64,000 nucleotides of DNA, from NCBI GenBank assembly GCA_008638375.1, contig CM018035.1, positions 37,132,824-37,196,823 of the forward strand. Reading direction: 5' to 3'. The notes below the pieces were generated by a model that did no database searches, was not told the DNA's origin, and saw nothing but the letters and a program-made list of their open reading frames with translations. The translations under genes were made by a program, and so were the position numbers. This stretch comes from Nyssa sinensis (Eukaryota; Streptophyta; Magnoliopsida; Cornales; Nyssaceae). Within the stretch, counting starts at the first letter, position 1, and the number at the start of each line of letters is the position of its first letter. Of this stretch, positions 48,588 through 62,377 are shown piece after piece.

Positions 48588-51212
48588 GGGTCTTGTGAGT
48601 TGAGAGGAATAGGAACGACTGGAAGAAATAAGAAACTGAGACTGGAAGGGGTATTAGCAGGAATTCAGGAACTGAAGAAGAGAGGATTTTAAGCGTCACC
48701 GTGAGCAGAAATCTAGAAAAATTGGTAAGCTTTATCAAGCTCTTAAATTACTGATTTCAAGCATGAAGTTGAGTTTTATTGATAGGGTCTTGTAGAGTAT
48801 GAAAGTAGGAACATTTAGCAAAAAGAACCATGTAAAATGGTTGAGAAATCTGCTAGAAAAATGGAGTTACAGGCCTTAGGATAATTTCGGCTTTTATGAA
48901 AATCATGCATGAAACCTTGTTATTATAATGAGGAATAAGTGCAGAAAGAAAATGAAATGAAATTCGAGTTAAAATGATAAAGAAACCATAGGGAAAATCG
49001 AGAAGTTCAGTCGCTAGAATTTCGGGCTCAGCGGAAAACCGCGACTGTATTGGTCTGTTTCGACGACCAAGAGAGACCCAAATTTAATTTAGAGGTTAGA
49101 AATATAACCCTTATGTCTAATGGATTCGAATCGCATTGAAAAAGGTTTAAAATAAGGTCAGAATGAGGTCACCGTCACCGGAGAAGGTGACGGAACCCTA
49201 ATGCAGGCTCACCGGAGCTTCGGGGAAGACGACCGTGAAGTCGTGGGGCTATCGGGTTAAGACGAACCGGGTTTGGGTTCAGGTCGGGTCGGTACCCGAC
49301 CGGATATGAAATGGGGCATGAAACTGTGTCGTTTAGATTTAAATTTTAAATGAAATTGGGTTGTTTGGATATGGAGATAGGAAATGTGAAATTGGGTTTG
49401 GGGTTATCCAAACCATGGATAAGATAGGGACTGGGATATTGTATTCCGGTTCTATGAATTGAACTGAACCGTTTGGTTCAGTGAAGAACCGAACCGGTTA
49501 GGGTTTCAAAGCAGTGAACCCACTGGTTCAGACCGTAACTTTGAGTATTTACACTTTGACCCCAAATGTTTTAGGAAATGTCACTGTTGCCCAAACAGGA
49601 AAATTAATTAAATATTAATTTTTACAATAATGCCCCTATTTCAAATATGGGCCAAATGAAGTCCAAATGAGACAAATGAATAGTCAAAACTTATTATCTC
49701 GGACGTTCTGAGTCCAATGGTGGGGTATGTTTTACGAGACGGGACCCCGAAGGAAAAAATACTGTAAAAGTGCAAAATGACCATTTTGCCCTTTTTAGTA
49801 CAAATGTCCAAATGGAATTCCACGAAAGCCTAAACCGACTTTCTTCAGCATTCTGGACTCAATGGTAAAGTCTAAATTTATATTTGAGATACTTATGATA
49901 GAAAGGCATAAAATTTGATGAATAGCATTTATTCTGAAACGTAATTACTGATATATAGGGAACTCGAAAGGCAAGGGTACACTCACGGATTCCTGATCTA
50001 GAATCACGATAGGAGTAAGTAAATTCACCTTCTCTTCCATATGGTGTTTCCAAGCCAAGTTTATTCTCTTTACTGCCAAGCTTGTACTCTTGAAAGTACC
50101 TCACGTTATTGCTATCCACAATGTGATATTGTTCTATCTTGTGGACATTGATTGACTGTTGTATCATTGTTATCATGTTGAACCATGTCTTGAAAGGCTT
50201 ACTATTATGCTTTTATTGGATCTATGATATTCCATTTTATACTTTTATGGAATTACGAATGATCATGATATGTTATGAATACCGGATTTGTGCTCAGTCA
50301 CAATATCCATCCGATGCTTTCTGTATTAACTGGAGACCTAAGGGTCAAGTCCATGAATGGACAGGTGGCAGGAATGAATTCCTCGAAGGCTTTCCACCGG
50401 CAATTGACTGGCATGATGACTGGCATTTCATTGCATTTCCACTGGCATTTCATTTGCATTACCACTGGCATTCTTATGGAAAACAGAATATAAGCATCTC
50501 GACTGGATTATTGTTATGGCTATGTTACTGAATGGTTACTGCTTCTTATGGTTTATCTTACATTGTTCATTGAATTGATTGTGATCGGTTTATTGTGGCA
50601 GTACATTCTTGTTATGTTATCATTGAAAGATTCAAGTTGATGTTAATTCCTTTACTCCTGATTGTACATTGTGACTTATTATTCATTGGTCTTCATGGCA
50701 ACTGTTCTCATTGGCTATCACAGCATCTCCTTCCTTATGATTGGCTATCATAATCTTATTCATGGATTTGTATCTTATTGATACCAGTGTCGGAGATCTG
50801 TTTTTACTTGCTGAGCTCTCGTAGCTCATTCCACCCCATTGACCCCCCATTTCAGGTGATGACGCTGCAAGACCCCAGTAGGAGTCTGAAAGCATAGGAG
50901 GACATTTTGAGGAAACGTATCAGTCTATGTTTTAGTTCTCCCATGTATTCACCACCCTTGGGTGTTGGTTACGTTTGGTTCTTATTTTGTTTATGTAGAA
51001 CCAAATTATGTATTGTAAAGACTTCCGCTAACATTGTGTATTGAAAGACTTCCGCTGATGTACTATTACTGATAAGACTTTCGCTGTTATTGTTTTGAGG
51101 TTTTAGTACTTTGCATATTAGTACTATGATACAGGAATGAAAAAAGTAGGGACGGCCTTCGGGTTGGCCCCGCGACACGAGATCCGCATAGGGTGGGTTT
51201 CGGGTCGTGACA
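47861..51212 (+). mobile_element. Element N1: solo LTR inside I
   Basis: TGTGATATCCC...GGGTCGTGACA, 3352 bp, flanked by AATAA (47856-47860, 51213-51217). Relative of the B and G LTRs. It has TA runs at 48411-48432 and 48553-48586. At 50393-50475 there is a local cluster of ACTGGCATTTCATT-like repeats that the other copies lack. Confidence 0.95.
50806..50863 (+). other. Conserved LTR hairpin and TTTCAGGTGATGA box (N1)
   Basis: GAGCT-CTCGT-AGCTC hairpin (50813-50827), then pyrimidines and ATTTCAGGTGATGACG. Confidence 0.6.
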
Positions 51213-52369
51213 AATAAACTCTAGCATTGAGTCTGAAATGTCGAAGAAGTTTAGGCTTTCGTGGAACTCAGTTTGGACTTCTGTGCTAAAAAGGGAAAAA
51301 TGGTCATTTTGTACTTTTACGGGTTCTCGCTTCTCGAGACCTCTTTTCATAAATTGGACTCCACAGTTGAGTCTGGAATGCTCGAAATAATAAAAATTCA
51401 CTATTCTTTTATTTTAATCGAAGTCCGTTTGACTACTTTTTGACTTAGTGGCATTTTTATAATTTTTTATTGTCAAATCATAAGAACTAAAAGTTTAGGA
51501 TCAAATTGTGATTTCCATAAATTCTGGGTTCCTTTGTAAATTCAAAAAATCCTATCCTAAGTAAGGATAGCCAAACAGTGGCTAAGCTTCAAAACTGGAA
51601 TAGGATATCCCCATTCCCAAATCAATTTCTAATTTTAATTTCTTAACCCCGTAGCCAAACACTCCCAATTTAAATTTTAAATCCTTTTAAACTTAAGCAA
51701 TGCTCTGTCATTTTGGCTTACTCGTTTCTATTTCGGTTGGGTCGTGACCCGGATTCGACTGATGACCCGAACCCAACCCAAGACAACAGTGTTGTCTTCT
51801 TCGGCGATACGCCGATAGGGATTCCGATGTGTACAGTCGTCTTCTCCGACGACAGGTCAATTTTCCTATCACATCCCGAACCCTACCCTACGCGGATGTC
51901 GAGGACGTGATGCCAGTTAGCCGCCTTGTCGGTTTGCCGACCGACAATGGGACCAACCAAAGGCAACTTCTAAACTTACCGATGTATTACATTCCAAATA
52001 TAGGGTCAGAGCAGCGGAATTTAAAAACTTTTTATATCGAGAATACAACTCAGTTATGTACCGCAAGGGTACGTACCACAGAGCGAGTCTAAAATCACAC
52101 AACCAATAACTCTAACCATAGAGCACATCTATAGTCAGACTAACACAGAGCATGTCTAATATCTCTAGAGTACCATTACCGTGAGCCATGTCCCAATACA
52201 TCTATTGCATATCAATGAAGTCAATCGTATCATATCACTCACCTGAATAACCAAATTCAATCCATAAGACTCCAAGTCTCCCCAAATCAGTGCCATCAGA
52301 TCCTTTACTCGGAATGCCACTCGGCCTATCCTTGTCATATCGAAGTGCCTTATAATCCAATGGAGATAC

Positions 52370-52421
52370 ATCCTGAAAAATGTTAGGATAATGGGGTGAG
52401 CTTAAATAAGCCCAGTGAGTA
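52370..52421 (-). other. Conserved LTR hairpin and TTTTTCAGGAT box (N2)
   Basis: Sense strand GGGCTTATTTAAGCTC (52398-52413), then CACCCCATTATCC and ACATTTTTCAGG. Confidence 0.55.
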
Positions 52422-53256
52422 ACACAAGTTCCCTGTCATAGGTTTCAAAACCAGTTCTTGCTTACAAAGCACAAGAAGAGTTCAATTATCTCTGAAATAA
52501 CAGTTTTATAAATCCACTTAAATGCAGTTAAGTAGAATAAAGCAGGACTGAACTAAATGGAACAATAGATCAGCACAAACAGAACAGTACAGATGCCAGT
52601 ATATCAATCAGGAGTATGGGCAATTAAATCAAAGAATAGAACAGGTCAGTATTGAGCAGAACATAACATAACATAACAAAGCACGATGCCGATTAGGCAC
52701 ATAATCAAGCCTACTTATGCCTTACCACTCAAACTGGAGTGGGCCCAAGAGTAAGATACAACACAACAAACAAAACCAAAACAGACCATACAACGGAACA
52801 GAACAGACCTGAACTGAACAGGAGAGTAGGACAATACAAAATTATGTCACGTGTAATGCATTATAAAAGAGTATGCATTTAAAAATATGCATTTAATTGT
52901 ATAGCATATAAAACGGTACAGTGAACCAAAATACAGTATCTAGACAGTGTAACTTATACACCAAGTAAGAAGTTCCAAGTTACTCACAAACTGTTTGTTT
53001 ATCTCCTTGCACCGATAATCTGATAACCTCCAAATATTGTCTCAGTCAGATCCTTGTATATCCTGAATAATCATCATCAATCACAGACAGATCAGAATCT
53101 AACCATTCATGTCTTATTCATCATCTTAGGCGTCTATCGGATTACCTAAGATAGCCTAATAGCCTATTTTCCTTTCATTGGGTTTCATCCAAGGCTATTT
53201 CATTCCTTAATTAGGCTTAGTAATTATCAGGATTATAATCTAAGTCATTTAGACCT

Positions 53257-54440
53257 CAATCGTCATTAGTTAAGTACCTATTTAGCCTTAGGGGCAAAAT
53301 GGTAATTTCACCATTCTTGTCCCGGACCCTATCGTGGTCCTCAGAATGTTTCACATATCTCATGTGTAAGTTCTTAGGTTCTTTGGACTTAAATCGTTAT
53401 CAGTTAAGTACTTATTTAACCTTAGGGGCAAAATGGTAATTTCACCATTTTTGTCCCGGACCCTGTCATGGTCCTTAGAACAGTCCACATATCTTAGATA
53501 TAAAGTCCTAAGTCTTTTGGACTCAAATCGTTATCAGTTAAGTACTTATTTAGCCTTAGGGGCAAAATGATAATTTCACCATTCTTGTCTCGGACCCTAT
53601 CGTGGTCCTCAGAATGTTCCACATATCTCATATGTAAGTTCTTAGGTCCTTTGGACTCAAATCGTTGTCAGTTAAGTACTTATTTAACCTTAGGGGAAAA
53701 ATGGTAATTTACCATTTTTGTCCCAAACCTTGTCAAGATCTTCAGAATAGTGCACATATCTTAGATATAAAGTCCTAAGTCTTTTGGACTCAAATCGTTA
53801 TTAGTTAAGTACTTATTTAGCCTTAGGGGCAAAATGGTAATTTCACCATTCTTGTCTCGGACCCTATCGTGGTCCTCAGAATGTTCCACATATCTCATAT
53901 GTAAGTTTTTAGGTCCTTTGGACTCAAATCGTTATCAGTTAAGCACTTATTTAACCTTAGGGGCAAAATATTAATTCCACCATTTTTGTCCTGGACCCTA
54001 TCATGGTCCTCAAAATAGTCCACATATCTTAGATATAAAGTTCTAAGTCTTTTGGACTCAAATCGTTATCAATTAAGTACTTATTGAGCCTTAGAGGCAA
54101 AATGGTAATTTCACCATTCTTGTCCCGGACCCTATCAGTGGTCCTCATAATGGTCCACATATCTTATATGTAAGTTCTTAGGTCCTTTGGACTCAAATCG
54201 TTATCAGTTAAGTACTTATTTAACCTTAGGGGCAAAATGGTAATTTCACTATTTTTGTCCCGGACCCTGTCATGGTCCTCAGAATAGTGCACATATCTTA
54301 GATATAAAGTCCTAAGTCTTTTGGACTCAAATCGTTATCAGTTAAGTACTTATTTAGCCTTAGGGGCAAAATGGTAATTTCACCATTCTTGTCCCGGACC
54401 CTATCGTGGTCCCCAGAATGTCCCATATATCTCACATATA
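53257..54440. repeat. ~134-bp tandem array in alternating A/B order, nine copies
   Basis: CTTAGGGG-type landmarks at 53287, 53421, 53555, 53690, 53822, 53956, 54090, 54225 and 54360 give steps of 132-135 bp. Odd copies (A) read CCATTCTTGTC and a TCTCATATGTAAGTTCTTAG-like block. Even copies (B) read CCATTTTTGTC and TCTTAGATATAAAGTCCTAAG. The order is ABABABABA, so the repeating unit of amplification is the ~268-bp dimer. It lies inside N2 and its monomer matches the LTR module (GGTAATTTC ... CGGACCCT ... TCAGAATG ... TTTGGACT). Confidence 0.93.
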
Positions 54441-56971
54441 AATTCTGAAATCTTTCGGACTTCATTTGGTATTTGCTTTTGATCATCGGGACACATCGGT
54501 CATTTTCTCATTTTACATGTTGATTGTTCCAGAGTCGTAGTTAGCCCTTCGCTTTTCATAATTATGCTTATGATAATTCATCAGATCAGATTGGCCTTTA
54601 TTCGGCCTCTACTTTGCACTTACTATGCTTAGGGGTATTTTGGTCATTTTACGTTTCGTGAGATTCTAACCCTGATTCATAATTTAATCATGTGTACAGT
54701 TTCACGGGTATCCGGGCTTCTATCAGTATCAATTTTATCCTATTTGGACTTCATTGGGGTTTCGCACTATACTAGGGGCATTTCAGTAATTTCACACTTT
54801 CACGCGTCACGTTTTTCGATACTTCATTTGTTGGTATGGACTTCACTGTTGAGTCTAGAGTGCCTAAAATAGTCAGACTATGCCCCTTCCGACATTCATC
54901 TGGCTTTTGGAATACTAAGGGTAAAATTGTCATTTTGACGTTTCACGTGTCTATGGATTCGGGACCTTGTTTCACAAAACGGATCCCTTCATTGTGTCCG
55001 GAATGTCCCAAAATGTTAAAGTACATAATTTTACAGTCATCAGAGTCCATCTGATTACATAAAGATCATCAGGACGTATCTGGAATTATCTTGGTTCATC
55101 TAACTGTATTCTTCGAGATTTATTTAGATTTCACGGACCTTACCATTGAGTCCAGAATGTCCGTCATAATTGAATTGGACCATCTTTAATGCTTAATTGG
55201 CCCTGTGTATCATCAGGGGCAGTACAATCATTTACCATTCACCTGTCTTTATTTTTCAGGACTTAATTTTTCAAATAGGACTCCATCATTGAGTTCGGAA
55301 TGCCCGAATTAGTAGAAATACACTATTTATTTATATTATTTGGACTCTGTTTGACGTATTTAGTGTCTAAGGATAAAATAGTAATTTACCCAATTAATAA
55401 AATAATTAAAATAAACTATTTTATTATTTATTTATTTTTCAGGGGTGTATTTGATTTAATTCTTTAAAATCTGGGCCAGTGTACGAATATTCAGAATAGT
55501 AGGGGTCTAAGTATAATTTACTAAAGTTTCCGATTTTTCTTTAATTTTTAAATCAATGAACCATTGGGTTTACAAGTTGTAACCCTAAACCGGTCCTCAA
55601 ACACAGTGAACCAGCCGGTTCACTGGACCATGCAGAACCGAAATACGATATCCTGTTATATCCCTAATTTGGCCCCTTATCCACGGTTTGGTCAAACCTG
55701 AACCCCAATTTCAATTTCCTATCGCCGTAACCAAACAGGTCTATTTCAGTTTTTATTTTAAAACATTTAGACCAAAAACATGCCGTCTCACTTAAACCGT
55801 TTGTGCGACGGGTCGGGTCCCGACCCGAACCCGAAACCGACCCAAACCGTGTCCGGTACTGTTCATCGTCTTCCCCATGACGATGAACAGTAACCCTAAT
55901 TTCCAGTTTCAGTTTTTTCCATCTTCGTGGGTTTTCTAACACCGATTCTCTCTGCTTTTGCTTCTAAATCATTTCTGGAAGCCTAAAGATTAGTTTAACA
56001 TTCATTTCAAGCCTCGAATCAAGCTCACACGTTCGGTTCAAAATTGGATAACCAAACCTGCAACTGGTTTGTAAATCTTCGTTTTTGCCCCAAATCTTGT
56101 GAGGTTCCTTTGGTTTTGATCCATGCATCATGGGGTTCAAGTCCCTATTCCCAAAACCAGGTTTAGAGCAAGGTTTATGGAGTTGGGTTTCATGGCCGAA
56201 ACCTGCAACTCAGGTTTTGAGGCTCATTTTTGAGCCATTTGGTCTCGTTTTTGTTGCGGTGCAAACCTTACAACATCTAGGTTAGGTCTATGCAATCCAA
56301 ACTTAGTTTAGCTTGGGTTGAATCAGACCCAGTTTGAAGGTGGTCATCCATGGCGGTCTGCGTGCGGTTAGTGGTTTTGGGGCTGTTTCGAGGCCTCATT
56401 TTCATGCCTTAATCAAGGTCTCACATTCTAAACATTATGCATGTAGTCATGGGGCTCAAAACATCAAAAACAGTAGCAAAATCTCAACAAAAAGTCAAAC
56501 AGTTTGGGCTGATACCTTCAATCAGATCCTCCCTTTCTTAGGCTCGGTATGAGGTTGTTGGTTGCTGGCTCAGTTCCAGTCGTGAGCCTCTCAGTCCCTT
56601 CCTCTTTTCTTCTTGTATTCCTTCACATGGCCATGCATACATGCACATACATATTTCTTCACACAATGTCTCTCTCTCTAACCCATTCTCTCTCTACTCG
56701 AGCACATATGGTTGGACACACACAGAGATCTGTTCTGATTTCCCTTTTCCCACACTCAAGAGATATATATATATATATATATATATTTAAGCATACATAT
56801 ACACATGTATATATTTTTTTATGTTTTTACTTTGCTGCATGAAATCCAATTGGTGGGGGTGATGTGGCTGATGTAAGCCAATGATGAAGGGTTTGCATGT
56901 ATGGCCATTGGCCAATTTGGGAGGTAGACCTGGGGTAATTCAGTGTTATATACAATTTTGTTGTATATATA

Positions 56972-57062
56972 GGCACAAAGATGCTAGCAGCCAACTTGGT
57001 AAATTTTTGGGTGCCATGTGCTTGCTCATTTAGGTCAAGGGTTCAAGTCCCCTTGGCCTCAC
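56972..57062 (+). repeat. tRNA-like segment in N2
   Basis: An A-box-like stretch near 56984-57000 (GCCAACTTGGTA) and a perfect B-box match GTTCAAGTC at 57041-57049, inside CAAGG...CCTTG. It is at the same LTR position as the segments in F and K but more tRNA-like at the B box. Confidence 0.5.
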
Positions 57063-58217
57063 TTTTGCCCCTTTTTCCACATTTTGGGCTTAGGCCCTAT
57101 TTGGCTGCGCAGAATTCTGTTTTAGGTATTTCCTCCATAATTTTTTTTCTGTTGCTCCTTTTCGACGCGGTTTCTTCTGAGGGTTTCGTATTTCAGTTAA
57201 CTTCAATGTCAAGGGCCCCGTGTCGTTTATTATTTATTTGATATTTTTGTAGTTAGCTAATTCGAGTTTCGTCAGTGTTAAAACGATATCATTTCACCTA
57301 ATTAATTAGTAATTAGGTCCGGGTATTACACCCTCGTCTCTAACGTGTCTAATTATTTTTGTTGGTCTATCATGACCGTCGAGAGATTATGGTTAATCTT
57401 CATGATTATTCTTTATATTGGTTCTGATTAATAATTGACAAACTAATTATTAATTACGCAAGGTTGGGGTGTTACATTTCCCCCATCATTTCTTTCTCCC
57501 AAATCAAATGTGAGCCTCCTTTAAATCTCATGGGGATTTCATTTCTACCCTTGGTTTTCTAATTTAGTTAACAAAACTCTTCGAATATGGTATTTTAAGT
57601 GGGAACCGATTTTCCAGCAACCCCATTTTTCCTATGATTTCTTCACTGTTTCTCCCCATTTCTTTTTCTAATTGCTTTCTGCACCTTACAGCAACCATTC
57701 CCCATTATCCATTTTAAGTTTTACACATAAAATGCTAGAATTCCAATTTATTCTCTCAAAACCTGCTACTGAGGGTTTCTCACTGGTTTTTGAATCATTT
57801 TAGATATTCTTCTTGCTACTGAATCCATGTTTCATGCTTATTTAGGCCTTATACCTAGAATTAAACGAATCATGCTAGAATTGAAAAACAGAATACAATC
57901 ACTCACCTATAATTTCTGATTTTTCTTGTTGCAGCCCCCTCTTTTCTCTGCCTATTCCAACTTAGTTCAGCTTCTGAGTCTTCCCAACAATTTTATCAAT
58001 TTCTTGAAAGCACTTACAGCCCTTTAAATCTCTCTGTTTCTCTACCTTACGCACCATACGTGTATATATATATATATCATATACACATGCACACTCCATC
58101 GCCTTGGCCTCTTTCTTCTTGGTTTCTCCCCCTTCTAAAGCCCATTTCCTTGACTTTATCTATATTTTTCTTCTCTCTTCAAGCCTTTGCATTTATGGGT
58201 TGAATGATATTTGTGTG

Positions 58218-58219
<2 letters not shown>

Positions 58220-58254
<35 letters not shown>
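58220..58254. repeat. (TA)n microsatellite in I
   Basis: 35-bp TA run in the U3 end of I. Similar runs occur at 48553-48586 (N1), 56763-56787 (N2) and 59212-59252 (J). Confidence 0.9.
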
Positions 58255-58259
<5 letters not shown>

Positions 58260-60452
58260 TACATATTAACACACACACACAATGCCCAACTGACCTGCAT
58301 GCTGCTGCTTAGGCAGCTTTCTTTTCTTTTATTTTTCTTGTATTTTATATGGAAATACATGTATACCTATATCATATAATACTATGTATATACATGTATA
58401 CATATATAATACATCATTTATACATTCCTTATACATAGACATATATATACTCAAATGTATATGCACATACTAGTTTTTGATCACGTACACATACACTGAT
58501 ATTGGATGGGCTACGCCTATGCGTATATGCATGTATGCATGGGTTTGCATGCGTGCACGTATTACGAGGCATAGTTCTGGGTTGCTCGGGCATTGTCCTA
58601 CACTAACTGTATAACTGACACTGTTCATATTCCAAAATCATCTAGTACTCGTGATATCATAATATAGAGCTTAAACAGCTCGGGTTATAACTGATAGTAC
58701 TCTACCCAACCCGGTCTACCTTGGTATACGTGCTAACCCGGGTCAGGGTATTACATGCCCCACTCTGTAACACCCCGACCTGAATATGGGATCATCGAGT
58801 CGTGGGTTAAATTAGTAATCGAACGCCTTAAGTAACTAGGTTGGTTTCAACCCCGACACGCGGACTTTTAGTAATAGACTTGAAAACTCAGGACGACTGT
58901 ACATCACTTTCATTGCAATCACCAACCTGTCGGCTCCGTGATAATTATATGTTTTAACGTTGACCACCTGACCCTTAGTACGAGTATAAGATTATGGCAT
59001 GCATTTCGAGGTTATGAAAAATTAGTGTAAAAATATCTCCACTTAAGAAAATAATTAATTAATTTAAGATAATTAATTAATTAAATATGAGAAATTAATT
59101 TTTAGTTATAATTAAATATTAAGACACACAAATACACAAATTGAAGGTATATTATATATACATGTGACCAAGTATGTACACATGTGTAAACATGCATGTA
59201 TGTATATTAAAATATATATATATATATAAATGTATATATATATATATATATAAATATTTAAATTATGGAGAATAATGAGATTTTATGTGTGGTTGTCGGT
59301 TGTGAGGGGTGTTTGGGTGTACCTTAGTGTATTAGTGTGTGAGTGTAATGTCAAATATATATACATATAGATACATATAATACAAACACATAGCCAATGA
59401 TGGCTTGCCCCAAACAGTAACATGAAGAGTACTCATTTGAGTTGCTGCAACAAGCAATGGGTAAACCAGTTGGTGGGGGAAACCAGAAATGGCAATGATC
59501 ATTGTACACCATTTTACGTATACACATATTGTTTACACGCACACTACACCACATTCAGTCATACAGAGAGTGGGAGAGTGAGGGTTCTGAGAAGTAGAAA
59601 GGAGGAAAAATCAGAAGAAAAGGGGGGATAGAGTCACTAGTTTAAAGGTAAAAACACAAAACTCATGATTTTCTCTCTCTTGAATATATACATGTATGTA
59701 GGCTGTTTAAGTTTTATTTATGCATGTATGATGTTTAGGATATTAATACGTGAATGAGGCATGAAAAATTGGTTTTAGATCAACCTAAAACACCTCAGAA
59801 ACACCAGCCGTACACCATGATAGCCATGGTTGAGCTTGGTAAGAGCAGGTCTGAACCGACCATAGTTGATTAAATTTTGGCCTATTAGAACTTGAACTAG
59901 ACCATTTCAGGGTCTTAAAAATGTTAGACCGCGAACCTGAAGACCTAGAATCGACTATGAAATCACGAGTTGCAGGTTTTGGTTCTAGAACCTAACCTCA
60001 CGAGAACATGATAGAACCTGTTTTTTTTTTTTTTTTTAATGAGGATCGAATCCCCATTCCATGGGGATCACACAGAACCAAACACCATTAAAAATGGTGA
60101 TGAAACAAGGATTTAACAGAGAGTTGCAGGCTCAGATATCCATGGCTAAACCGAGTGATTGGGTTGGTTTTAATGTACAAAATGAATGCCAAAAAGGTCC
60201 TTAGTGTCCCAGAAAAGGATGGGGATGAAAACAGAGAGTGGAGAATGATTGAAGATCCACGAAATTGAAGCTTTCTAGCTTCGAGGATTAGGGCAACAGT
60301 GAAGAAACAGTGGGGAAGACGATGAGTCGACTCACTGTTTAAATCGAGTCACACAAGTTGACTCAGATACTGTGTTAAGACGAGAGTAGGGCCACCGAAT
60401 AAATGGAACGACATCATTTTGAGTTAGGTTTAAAAATTTTAAATATCAGGGC

Positions 60453-60471
60453 TGACGTCATCATGACGTCA
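60453..60471 (+). promoter_or_regulatory. Paired TGACGTCA boxes in J
   Basis: TGACGTCA at 60453 and 60464, 11 nt apart, as in C, F and K but on an LTR in the opposite orientation. Confidence 0.6.
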
Positions 60472-62377
60472 GCATTACGTGTAAACCAACTAAAGCGGTT
60501 GGTTCAAATGAAGACCAGACCGGTTTACTTAAATTTGAACTAAACCAACTAGTTCAGACCGAAACTTATGAAAATTAGATTTTGACCCCCAGAACTTCTG
60601 AAAAATTCTACTTGTGGCCCAACCAAAATAAATTAAATATTAAATAAATAACATTTAAATGAAAAACCTATCAAAAATGCCCTTACGCCATATACCAGGC
60701 AAACAAAGTCCAAATAAAGTAAACAAATAGTGCTATTTGGAGTATTTTGGGCATTCTAGATCCAATAGTGGGGTCCGTTTCCCGAAACAGGACTCTGAAA
60801 ATTAAAGACACGAAAAAGCGGTAAAATGACCAAATTACCTCTAGTACCCTTAAAGCCAAATTGAAACCAGAGAGGGTCTAAATTGACTTTCTTCAACATT
60901 TTGGACTCAATGGTGAGGTCCAAATTGTGAAATGAAGTACGAAAAAATTTAGACACGTAAAAATGCTAAATGACCAAAATGCCCCTACTGCTACCAAAAC
61001 CCAAGCAGAGTTCTGCGAAAACCTAAATTGACTTTCTTCGACGTTCCGGATTCAATGGTAGAGTCTATTCGACTAAAAGAGATGTCAAAAATAAAGAGAC
61101 ATAAAATTTGATGAATAGCATCTGTCAGATAACTAAGAACTAAAACACTTGCCGAAGTACTAAACTGAGGCTCGTACGTGAAAATGAAATACGAGGAGAC
61201 ACGACATGTAAACACGTGAAGTAAGTAAATTAAATTTAAGATTAATGGAGCTACCAGAAGAGTATAGTTTAAAATAAAATTAATTCCTAACACATTAAAT
61301 TGTGTCGTAGGATAAGAGTACGAGGTAAATTAAGTACGCATAAAATTTATAGAATATTCGTAAATCAGTTAGGATTTAATACGAACTAAGCATAAGTTAA
61401 GAAGCATCAATAGGTGATATTGCAATGATGTGAAGTTAATGAGACTACGTATGAATTGTTCTTAGGAACTACACAAGGAAGTGGGAAAGCGCATTATTAG
61501 CACTGACCCTAAAGACCGAGGTGAGTAACCTTGCATTTGAAGTGAAAATTTAATTCCATGGATTTGAATGATGTTTTAAATATCAAATTCAGTTTTTATA
61601 TGATTCCCATTTTAAATTATTCTATTATGACATGCTCAGTAAATGTTTTTATATACAGTTCCTTTCTTCGAAATATTTAGCATGCCTAAATAAAATGCCA
61701 ATTTCCTTAAATATTCTGAAATTGATCACTCCAAGTATTTGAAGTTCTACTGCAAAAGTTATATGCTATGCGTTTTAAATACTTATGAAAAGTATCTATG
61801 TGAAGAAGCCATGTGATAAATGTTTTACAAGATAATGGTGCATAAGCACATAGGCAAGATTTTGGGTTTCTTCGGACCCCAATTGACCTGTCAAAAAGCC
61901 ACATAGTCAGGATTTTGGGTTTCTTCGGAACTCAATTGACCTGTCATGTGAAATGCCCAGTAGCAGGATCTAATCCCCCAGGCAATGAGATATCTCCATG
62001 TATATGCAAAATGAGAGTCTAGTTCGAAACAGAATCCACTAATGAAAGTGAAAAGATGACAAATGCTTTTGGAAATGGAAACAGGTTTTACCCCCATTTT
62101 CACTATGCATGTTTATATGTTTTGAAGTAATGCTTTTGAAGATGGAAGCAAGTTTATACCCCCATTTTATTATGCATGTTTATATGTTTTGAAATGTTTA
62201 TGCTCTATTTAAAGAAATACATGTTTAGCCTTGAATACTTTAAATGTTTCAAAGCTATCTTTATGAAGAATGCATGTACTCTATGTTCAAAGTATACGAG
62301 CAATTGGTAGTGAGTATTTTATAAACTCTCATGTTCGAAATCACTGCCAATTGAAACCCCATGAAAAATGTAGGAAT

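Larger units (their letters stand above)
51867..57476 (-). mobile_element. Element N2: long LTR-derived insertion inside I
   Basis: Flanked by TTTCC (51862-51866, 57477-57481). It starts TATCACATCCC (the usual TG has become TA) and ends GGGGTGTTACA; 5610 bp. Its size is increased by a ~1.2-kb tandem array. A second LTR-like end, GGGTATTACA, lies at 57321-57330, 146 bp before the true end; the intervening piece resembles a short internal remnant followed by an F-type LTR tail, so N2 may be a recombinant. No coding region is seen. Confidence 0.88.
46486..58755 (-). mobile_element. Element I: solo LTR containing N1 and N2
   Basis: TGTCACAACAC...GGGTATTACA, flanked by TGCCC (46481-46485, 58756-58760). 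Its own sequence is 46486-47860, 51218-51866 and 57482-58755, about 3.3 kb once N1, N2 and their TSDs are removed. The left end is divergent (GTCACAACACGAGACCC). The right end has a 35-bp TA run (58220-58254) and CA repeats. The ORFs in it are short and mostly antisense; I credit none. Confidence 0.92.

Noticed and set aside
53257..54440. CRISPR-like or minisatellite interpretation of the array
   Set aside because: Units are contiguous ~134-bp repeats without short direct repeats and unique spacers, and the setting is a plant LTR.
57321..57330. GGGTATTACA taken as the right end of N2
   Set aside because: No TTTCC follows it; the matching TSD is at 57477-57481 after GGGTGTTACA.
60019..60037. 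Poly-T run in J as a retroposon poly(A) tail
   Set aside because: No TSD or retroposed gene next to it; similar homopolymer tracts occur in C, F and K as part of the LTRs.
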